Assembly (NCBI GenBank): GCA_948567375.1
Contig: OX419761.1
Span: 28,496,243-28,560,242, forward strand
Direction: 5' to 3'
Origin: Lunularia cruciata
Taxonomy: Eukaryota; Streptophyta; Marchantiopsida; Lunulariales; Lunulariaceae
DNA length: 64,000 nt
Positions 57,191 to 64,000 of the stretch are shown here, piece after piece; the first letter of the stretch is position 1, and each line of letters starts with the position of its first letter. The position numbers were made by a program, and so were the translations under genes. The notes beneath the pieces were generated by a model. That model was not told the DNA's origin and made no database searches. It worked only from the letters and a program-made list of their open reading frames with translations.

Positions 57191-57449
57191 TACAACATAG
57201 CAAGTATCACTTTTGCAATAATTGATGAGTAATTGTTTGTTCTCACAAAGATATTGGTAAGGAATGGTCAAATACAAAGTAAAAAGTAACTATGCAATAC
57301 TTTTTAATTTTTTTTTAGCCTCTTTGGTAGAAATCCCACCCAAAAGAGAGTAACAAGCTCTCAACAACAACTCTTGTCACAATTAAACATAACCTACAAT
57401 CACAATTCATCAAACTCTTTTTGTTTAATCTTGATTGTGATGATTCAAT
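57191..57449 (-). mobile_element. TG..CA coiled-coil element, 3' end fragment E (minus strand)
   Basis: About 260 bases match the complement of the 3' end of copies A-D: TATCACTTTTGC, GGTCAAATACAAAG, AGAGTAACAAGC and CTTGATTGTGATGATTCA in order. The terminal TGTGACAACC is decayed to TACAACAT. The match stops where an LTR begins at 57453, so the rest of E was displaced or lost. Confidence 0.75.
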
Positions 57450-57452
57450 TAA

Positions 57453-57974
57453 TGTAATACCAATAGCTAGATAGATTATCTAGAGATGAAAATTGACTTG
57501 GTAACATCTAGAAGAATGTTAGGTATGATGGGTTAGGTATGATGGGTTAGGTAGATCTGTGAGCCGGTTTGTCTCTCACTTGGGATGAACCTTTGATGGC
57601 TATTATGGTAGCGCACCATGGACTAAGAAAGCAAGGAACCCAAACTCTATCATATTCTTCCAAGGCTAACACTCCAAGACTCAAGACATTGCTCACTAGA
57701 GAACTCAATGAGAGAGATAATTGCAAATGAGGAGGCCAAACACCTAGAAAGGCCAAACACCTAGAAATACCAAGTCAACACACTAGAATCCACAATAGTG
57801 GTGACCTTTTCCACTTCCTCTAAAGTAAGGTCCCCACTATCTTAGCTATGACTAACTTTAGTTAATCATGACTAATGTAGAACAATCCTTTATCTATATA
57901 AATAATGTCTCTCAAGTACTTGTAATACTAAGTAAATATCACAATACCACACACATGCACAAATGGGTGTTACA
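57453..57974 (-). repeat. LTR of a minus-strand gypsy element (3' LTR)
   Basis: On the minus strand it starts TGTAACACCCATTTG at 57974, right after a polypurine tract (57975-57985, CCAGGGGTAAA on the minus strand), and ends GGTATTACA at 57453. A TTTATATAG box lies near 57893-57901. About 100 bases at the 57453 end resemble, in plus orientation, the start of the LTR of element P, so the boundary region may be a mosaic. A short GATGGGTTAGGTAT tandem occurs near 57525-57553. Confidence 0.65.
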
Positions 57975-57985
57975 TTTACCCCTGG

Positions 57986-59151
57986 ACTAAGTTTTCACTT
58001 TGTCCTCAAAGTGATGGTCTCTCTACCTTCTATGATACATCTTCAACTTATCAAGGTTAATCCTATCAAAGTGTCTTCCTTCCAACTCCTTGAGATCATA
58101 GGTGTAATTTCCCCACACCTTCTCCACTATGAAAGGTCCAAATTACTTAGGCAAAAACTTCTTTTGCACTCTCTTGAATTGAATGGAATCAGACAACATT
58201 ACCCAATCACCTTCTTTGAAAGGCTCCACCTTCTTCTTGCCTTGCCTCTTGTCATAACTCTCCTTTTTTTCCTTTGGGCTTGCTCCACTCAAACCATAGC
58301 AACTCCTCTTGCCTCTTCCAACTCCATGAGTTGATCCTTCCTTGACTTCTTTGCATCACCTCCTTGTGTTTTCTTCAATCTTTTATGAATGCTTTGGAAG
58401 GTAGGGAGATCAAAGTGAATAGGTAAGGTAGACTCAATACCATATACCAATTGAAATGGAGAATATCCGGTGGAAGTCTTCATGGTTGTCCTATAATCCC
58501 ACAAAACTATATGAATCCTCTTGTTCTAATGATAGTTAGCCCTCTCCATTTTTGCATCTTTGGCCAACATCATGCACAAGGTCTGATTGGTTCTCTCTGC
58601 CAAGCCAAAGGAATTTGGCTTATAGGATGTAGTTACTCTATGTGTGCTAGAGAAATGTTGTAGCATGGCTGTAGTGATGCTTCATGTAAAATCTCCTCCT
58701 CTATTAGAAACCAACTCCAAAGGACATCCAAACCTAGTGAGAAAACGTTCAAAAATAAATCTACCCACTTCATCTTCATTTTTTGTCCCTCAATGGTCTA
58801 GCCTCAACCCACTTAGTAAGTTAATTAATAACTACCACAATGTACCAATTGTTCCTTGGGGTTTTATTGAGAGGACTTACAAAATCAATTCTACACTTCT
58901 CAAAAGGTCCTAGCAATATTATTGATCTAAGTGGTGGAATGGATGTAGACTTTCTAGCAAAAGCTTGATAAACATGACAAGTTTTTCAATAATCAAGACA
59001 ATCCTTGAAAATCCCTCTCCAATGGTAACCTGCATCTAGAATCTTGAAAGCAATCACCTTTCACGCAAAGTGTCCTCCACACACTAAACCTTCATGAAAC
59101 TCCTTTATAAGTAGGATAGACTCTTCCTTACCCAATGCTTTTTGAAGTAGA
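57986..59151 (-). pseudogene. Integrase of the minus-strand gypsy element (truncated)
   Basis: Read on the minus strand from 59151: KDCLDY.KTCHVYQ (zinc-binding end), PLNKTPRNNWYIVVVIN, RFGCPLELVSNRGGDFT, then WDYRTTMKTSTGYSPFQLVY (open at 58289-58504), followed by the C-terminal linker up to the polypurine tract. It has several stops. The upstream part (RT and before) is cut off by the LTR of element P at 59152. No chromodomain was recognised. Confidence 0.8.
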
Positions 59152-59903
59152 TGTAATACCAAGAGCTAGCCATATGATCTAGATGTGAAATTTGGTTTGG
59201 TAACATCTAGAATGATGCTTTACATGATGGTCAAAATAGATTAGATAGAAGTATCACCAAAAGGGTACTTCCACTTATAGAGAAAAAATTGAAATAGACT
59301 TGAAAACCTTAAACCAATAGCTAGACAAATGATTTAAAGATGAGAATTGGTTTGGTAACATTTGGAAGGATGTTACACATGATGGACTGAATAGATCATA
59401 AATAGGTATCACCAAAAGGTGACTTCTACTAATAGAGTAGGAACCAAATATGCCTGAAATCTTTGAAGGCAATTTTGAAGCCCTAAACGGATGAATTAGG
59501 CCTCAAAAATGTGCAGATTCCTCTCCTAACAAATGGTAGGCTGGCCTTCCCTCTCCCCCTACTTTGTCTCATTGAGAGCTTTCCAATGGTACCGCATCCA
59601 TGTGATTTTGAGATTCCTACAGGAAGATTCCCTAAAATATTCTGTTTGGTCAAAGCTTGTTTGACCAACCAGATAGGACCAGGACCAACATGTGACCCAT
59701 CCAACTAGGTAATCCAAGGGTGGAGCTTGCTGACATCTCACCTATCATGTGCCTAATCCTAGGGTGGAGCTTCCGTGGAGGAGATCATCTTTGTCTATAT
59801 AATAAAGAGAAGGTGCTCCTTTGGGACATCGGAGGTTGAGTGCAAAATCGTATGTTTCTCATGGTGTGTTTCTTCTCAGGTCTCATATCCTTGGAGTATT
59901 ACA
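59152..59903 (+). repeat. 5' LTR of element P
   Basis: Starts TGTAATACCAAGAGC and ends GGAGTATTACA. The first ~310 bases are an internal tandem duplication with a period of about 155 bp (ACCAAGAGCTAG at 59158 and ACCAATAGCTAG at 59313; each followed by TTGGTTTGGTAACAT and GTATCACCAAAAGG). A TATATAATA lies near 59796. Confidence 0.85.
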
Positions 59904-59904
59904 A

Positions 59905-59919
59905 TGGGATTAGAGCAGG
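59905..59919 (+). other. Primer binding site of element P (initiator Met tRNA type)
   Basis: TGGGATTAGAGCAGG begins one base after the LTR and matches the usual TGGTATCAGAGC with two changes. Confidence 0.75.
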
Positions 59920-60045
59920 TGTTGCCATCCAAGGGAGCGGATCACCCCTCTTGGAAGAACATGGGCTACTAACATGGACTCAGTAATTTTTAAGGAGAGA
60001 CAACTTGGTGTAATTGGTAGATTCGAGTGCTAGAGGGAGAATGGA

Positions 60046-61530
60046 ATGGAGGCTCCAGGAGGACAATATACAACACCTTGCTTTCCATTATTGAATCCAT
60101 TCCATATCAAGATTATGTACATTCAGCATGAGCAAGTGAGAGTGTATATGGTTTTTCACTTTGGAGTAGAGTTCATGGATATAGTGATCAATTTGCCAAA
60201 CCTAATGATTCTACCTGTAGTGATTTACAATAGAGAGAGGGATTTGACCATCTACATTTTGTTGCGATGGATGAATGTCCCAAATCCTTTCCCTTTTAAC
60301 ACTCAATTAGAAATTTGTTATGTAGTGAGACCAAAAGTGATGTTTAGAGATTTCATGGTCAAGAATTTTGGTGAGGAATATTATCAACGAGTGGTAGCTT
60401 TAGAGGTCCCAATGGTAGTTCTGATAGTTTGTGCACCCTCCAGAGTGATCATATAAACTCTCTATTGAAGTAGACAATAACAATTGAGTGTTGTAGGAAC
60501 CATGGATCCGTAGTTATAGGAGTTGGTGCAAGGAATGCAGGAGATGTATGGATGGATTTAGAGAGATTAAGATGACCATAAAGGCATTACAAGGTCAAGT
60601 GTAGACCCTCCGGAATGATCAAGCAATGCAAGAAGAAGAGCCATGTCAAAATTGAATACCTGCAATCAAAGTACTTGGAGAGGCACTCGTGCCTACAAAC
60701 CCTGTCAACAATGAAGCCACATTGCTAATCTGGATGAAGAAGACATGCAACATTGGGCCTTACAAGGAGTAGCGTACAATGGGAGTAGTAGAGAATTGGA
60801 TATCATGAATGAATTGATATTTCTGATTCTTCTCAACAGAGATCACCAAGCATGTTGTAGGTGTGTTTGCATGTGGATACTTGACTAATAAAGCCCTCAC
60901 ATGGTATGATGCTTGGGAACAATCCATGTTGGCAGAGAGAATAGAGATCATGTGGACTACAATGCAAGAAGGATTGCTAAGAATTTCCAATCTGTGGATT
61001 TTGTGGGGATCCGACTATGGGGATTGAAACAGAAGAATAACATACAAGAGTATGTGGAGGTATTTTTGGATCTACAAGTTACAATAACCAACATGAGTCC
61101 AGCAGAGGCTCTTGACAATTTCAAATGAGGGTTGAAGGAGCAGATTTGCCAAGAAGTCATGGTTCAAAATCCTCACACAGTATTTGAAGCCATTGTTTGT
61201 ACATAGAGAATAGCAAGGGCATTGGGTGGAGGTGAAGGAGTTGTTCCACCTCAACATTATTGGGTAGAAATGCCACACATGGGTAGACTAGTATCGATGG
61301 AACTGAGCAACCTTTGGTTTTGAGACCAAGGAGCATGACCGCTTCAAGGAGAACGGGAATGGGTAGAAGAATAGAGAGATGGCGTCTATCCAGGAGAAGG
61401 AACTCAGGGAGAACAATGCCATTGTTACAATTGTGGTTGTATTGAGCCCATATCCACCAACTATCATGCTCGTCTCTCCCAAAGCCCTTGGCCTTCATAC
61501 ATGCAATCTTTGAACAACATGGAGAGATGC
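60046..61530 (+). pseudogene. Element P gag
   Basis: An open N-terminal part (60046-60456, starting MEAPGGQYTTPCF) has no motif I know. Then a retrotransposon gag core follows in broken frames (FACGYLTNKALTWYDAWEQ at about 60.87-60.92 kb, and QEYVEVFLDLQVTITNMSP at 61.05 kb). A zinc knuckle is not clear. Stops interrupt it. Confidence 0.7.
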
Positions 61531-61640
61531 ACTAAAGAGGAGGAGGTTGAAATCACTTTGGAAAATAAAGATCACCAATAAATGTACCTTGTGGTCTTAC
61601 TGGCTCAATAAGGAAGCAAAAAAGCAAGGGAAGGAAGAAG

Positions 61641-61990
61641 ATGAGAGCACAAAGGTCCCAAAAGGCAACCTCACAATTGATTTTCATGAATGGAGTCCTA
61701 GAAGGCAATCAAGTGAGAGTATTAATAGATCTTGGAGCAACAGAGAATTTCTTATCTCAATGTGTTGCAATAAGATTGGGAATGGATCTAGAGAGAGATG
61801 AGAGCAAAGAAGTAGAGCTACCTAACAAGCAAATAGAGAGGATTGAATCATTACCTAGACAAGTAACACTCTCTATAGGAGAATATTAGGAAGCAATTGA
61901 GTGGCAAATGATATAAGTAGCTCGTTATGATAAAACGAGGCATGCCATGGATGGAGCATTACAACCCTATAGTAGATTGGAGGAAGAAAA
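61641..61990 (+). pseudogene. Element P aspartic protease
   Basis: RVLIDLGATENFLSQCVAIR at about 61.72-61.77 kb is the retropepsin active-site region, with D-L-G-A-T where D-S-G-A-T is usual (a Ser to Leu change, TCA/TCT to CTT or more). It is followed by PNKQIERIESLPRQVTLSIG and, after stops, MPWMEHYNPIVDWRKK, the usual protease-RT linker. Confidence 0.8.
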
Positions 61991-62149
61991 TAGTGAGAAC
62001 CCACAAATGGACAATCAATGGGGTTAAAGAAAAATCACACAAGCAAGAATTGCCTCTTTATGTCATAAGGACAACAACTATCTGTAAGACCAATAGCTAT
62101 TTCATGGGTCTAATAAGAGAAGTCCAAAGTGCAAAAATTGATGGACAAA

Positions 62150-62860
62150 TTCCTTAGAAATTGAAGGATGTGGTAAATGAGTTTCAAGATGTCTTTCTTG
62201 ATGATCTACTTGCAGGATTACAACCAAAAAGGAGAGTAGATCATAAAATTGAGACACTCTTGGGGAAGATGCCTCCTTGTAAGGCCCCATATCACCTATC
62301 ACCTCATGAGTTGGAGGAGTGTAAGAATCAAATTGAAGATATGTTGTAGAAAGGGTTCATCCAACCCACATATCACCATATGGGGCTCTGGTCTTGTTTG
62401 TGAAGAAGAAGGACGGTACAATACGCATGTGCATCGACTATCAAGGTCTCGATCAGCAAAAAATGAAGAAAAAATACCCCTTACCTTCAATTGTAGAGGA
62501 GGATGTGTAAAAAAATGCATTTTGAACCAAGTATGGCCACTTTGAGTATCTCGTGATGCGTTTTAGCCTCACCAATGTACCGGCCACTTTCATGAGTCTA
62601 ATGAATGACATATTTTGTCCATATTTGGATAAGTCTATTATTGTCTTCTTAGATGACATCTTAGTATATAGTAGCACAATGACAAAACACAAACAACACC
62701 TACAAGAATCCCTCTGAATTCTAAGACAGAATCAATTGTATGCCAAACTCTCAAAGTGTAAGTTTGGCAAGTCTGAACTAGACTACTTAGGGCATAGAGT
62801 AAGTGCAAAGGGTATTCAAGTATCGACAGATAAAATAAAGGTCATTCAAAAATAGTATGC
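62150..62860 (+). pseudogene. Element P reverse transcriptase
   Basis: EFQDVFLDDLLAGLQPKRRV, APYHLSPHELEECKNQI, then broken motifs [11 protein letters not shown] and [11 protein letters not shown] (62.43-62.5 kb). After that comes [20 protein letters not shown] (62.53-62.58 kb) and [12 protein letters not shown] at the active site (62.64-62.67 kb). The DLRSGYHQI-type motif expected before TKYGHF is missing, a deletion of about 75 bp near 62,515. Confidence 0.85.
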
Positions 62861-62879
62861 CATAGAAGATTAGACTCAA

Positions 62880-63480
62880 CTCAAGAGCTTCTTGGGGTTG
62901 ACGGGATTCTATCATCAATTTGTCAAGGATTTCTCCAAGGTTGCACAACCTTTAGTAACACTACTTGGCAAGGAGAAGAAGTGGACATGGAGAACCACAC
63001 AAGAGTTGGCCTTTCAAGAATTGAAAGCTGTCTTGCTACATGCACCAATCTTGAAGTGGCATATGACCCAAAACATCTAATCAAATTGGCTATAGATGCA
63101 TCAGGCGTAGCAATAAGAGCAGTCCTACAACAAGAGTGGCATGACAGATGGTATCCAATTGCATATTTCTCTCAAAAGTTGTTACTGGTAGAGTGCAACT
63201 ATCATACCACAGAATGAGAAGAGCTAGCCATTGTCTTTGCAACCAAGTATTGGGAGCAATATTTGGGCAAGAAGGCATTTGTAGTAGAGATAGACCACAA
63301 ACCTCTAGTCTACCTCAAGATGGAAAAAGATCTATCTCATTGCCAGATTTGATGGGTAGAGTGGAAACAATGCTTCAACATGAAAATCACCTATGTGGAA
63401 GGTAAGAAGCAACTTGTAGATGCATTTACACGTATGCCAATGGCAAACAATTTGGTGGTAGAGGTTAAGATTAACCTTGA
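62880..63480 (+). pseudogene. Element P RNase H
   Basis: LKSFLGLTGFYHQFVKDFSK at 62.88-62.94 kb (the thumb/connection), then IKLAIDASGVAIRAVLQQEW (63.08-63.14 kb), YPIAYFSQKLLLVECNYHTT and KAFVVEIDHKPLVYL (63.27-63.32 kb) complete a gypsy RNase H. One frame change occurs near 63,060 and several stops are present. Confidence 0.85.
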
Positions 63481-63499
63481 ATTCTAGCTGGAGATTTTG

Positions 63500-64000
63500 G
63501 TTGCTACAAAAACTTATCCACAGATTTTAGGAGCGCAATCATCCAAAGGCGTCATAGCACCCAAGGACTCACCTTTTGTGATGGCAGATTATGGATCCCA
63601 AATGTCCTAGAATTATGCATCATTTGAGTAGAATGTCATGATTTGGCCATTGCAAGTCATGTTGGAGTTAACAAGACCTTGGATGCAGTCCAACACCATT
63701 ACTATTGACCCAAGATGAGCAACAATGTGATGGACTACGTGCACAACTGCCTACTTTGTCAGCAGAACAAAGCTTCTAATCAAGCTCTTATAGGGCTACT
63801 TCAACCTCTCCCCACTCCTAGACAACATTGGGAACATGTGAGTATGGATCTTGTGTTCAAACTACCCAAGACCACCTTAGGGTTTGACTCCATCATGGTC
63901 TTTGTGGACCAACTCAGCAAAATGATTCATGTACGCCCTACCACAAGGACGTTACCGTTCCACAACTTGCTTAATTATACTTAGATGTAGTCTTCTCTCA
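63500..64000 (+). pseudogene. Element P integrase (partial, cut by the window edge)
   Basis: HH region around 63.63-63.70 kb (decayed), then CLLCQQNKASNQ (zinc-binding Cys pair) and HWEHVSMDLVFKLPKTTLGF (first catalytic Asp) within the open stretch 63715-63984. The rest of the core lies beyond the window. Confidence 0.85.

Larger units (their letters stand above)
59152..64000 (+). mobile_element. Ty3/gypsy retrotransposon P (runs off the right edge)
   Basis: 5' LTR 59152-59903, primer site at 59905, gag, protease, RT, RNase H and the start of integrase on the plus strand. The 3' LTR lies beyond the window. It has inserted into, or next to, the minus-strand gypsy element. Every domain contains stops or small deletions. 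Confidence 0.87.

Noticed and set aside
1..64000. CRISPR arrays, bacterial operons, rRNA genes or telomere repeats
   Set aside because: No regularly spaced short repeats, no ribosomal sequences and no telomeric arrays were seen; the composition and transposons are those of a plant nuclear genome.

Overview
This window looks like repeat-dominated nuclear DNA of a land plant. The evidence is a plant-type calmodulin-like gene with four EF-hands, Ty3/gypsy LTR retrotransposons (one with a chromodomain), initiator-Met-tRNA-like primer sites and long AT-rich stretches without genes. I cannot fix the species; the style of the gypsy proteins suggests a non-seed plant, but that is a guess. No rRNA, true tRNA, CRISPR or bacterial feature was seen.

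Region 1 (1-4.8 kb, moderate GC) holds the only gene I trust as a host gene: an intronless calmodulin-like Ca2+ sensor on the minus strand (2643-3383), with small tandem duplications downstream and a CT-rich leader/promoter upstream. Region 2 (4.8-25.8 kb) is AT-rich intergenic DNA with a few GC-richer islands. It has no recognisable gene, but contains a MITE-like family with GGGGGTTTC termini, a 129-bp tandem repeat, a perfect hairpin, and four copies of a tiny (~65 bp) dispersed cassette, two of them flanked by direct repeats like target-site duplications.

Region 3 (28.2-57.1 kb) is a nest of transposons inside one old Ty3/gypsy element ('H', about 9.8 kb after subtracting insertions). H runs LTR, gag with a CCHC knuckle, protease, RT, RNase H, integrase, a C-terminal PHD finger and LTR. 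Into H have jumped several copies (A, B, C, with D inside C) of a 3.7-3.8 kb element. These copies start TGTGG, end CACA, make 5-bp target duplications, have no LTRs or long inverted repeats that I can find, and encode one roughly 860-890 residue protein: a conserved globular domain, an acidic linker and a long coiled coil. I recognise no transposase or reverse transcriptase in it. A fragment (E) lies at 57.2 kb and a much more divergent relative (F) at 25.8-28.2 kb. A complete but broken chromovirus (40,687-45,224) also sits in H; its LTRs carry dense heat-shock-element-like GAAnnTTC arrays next to a TATA box.

Region 4 (57.45-64 kb) has a minus-strand gypsy fragment (LTR, PPT, integrase). 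It is cut by a plus-strand gypsy element ('P') whose LTR starts at 59,152 and whose pol gene runs off the right edge. Nearly all transposon ORFs carry stops of the C-to-T decay type. Copy B is the best preserved and probably among the youngest. The TG..CA coiled-coil element family is the strongest candidate for an undescribed system.
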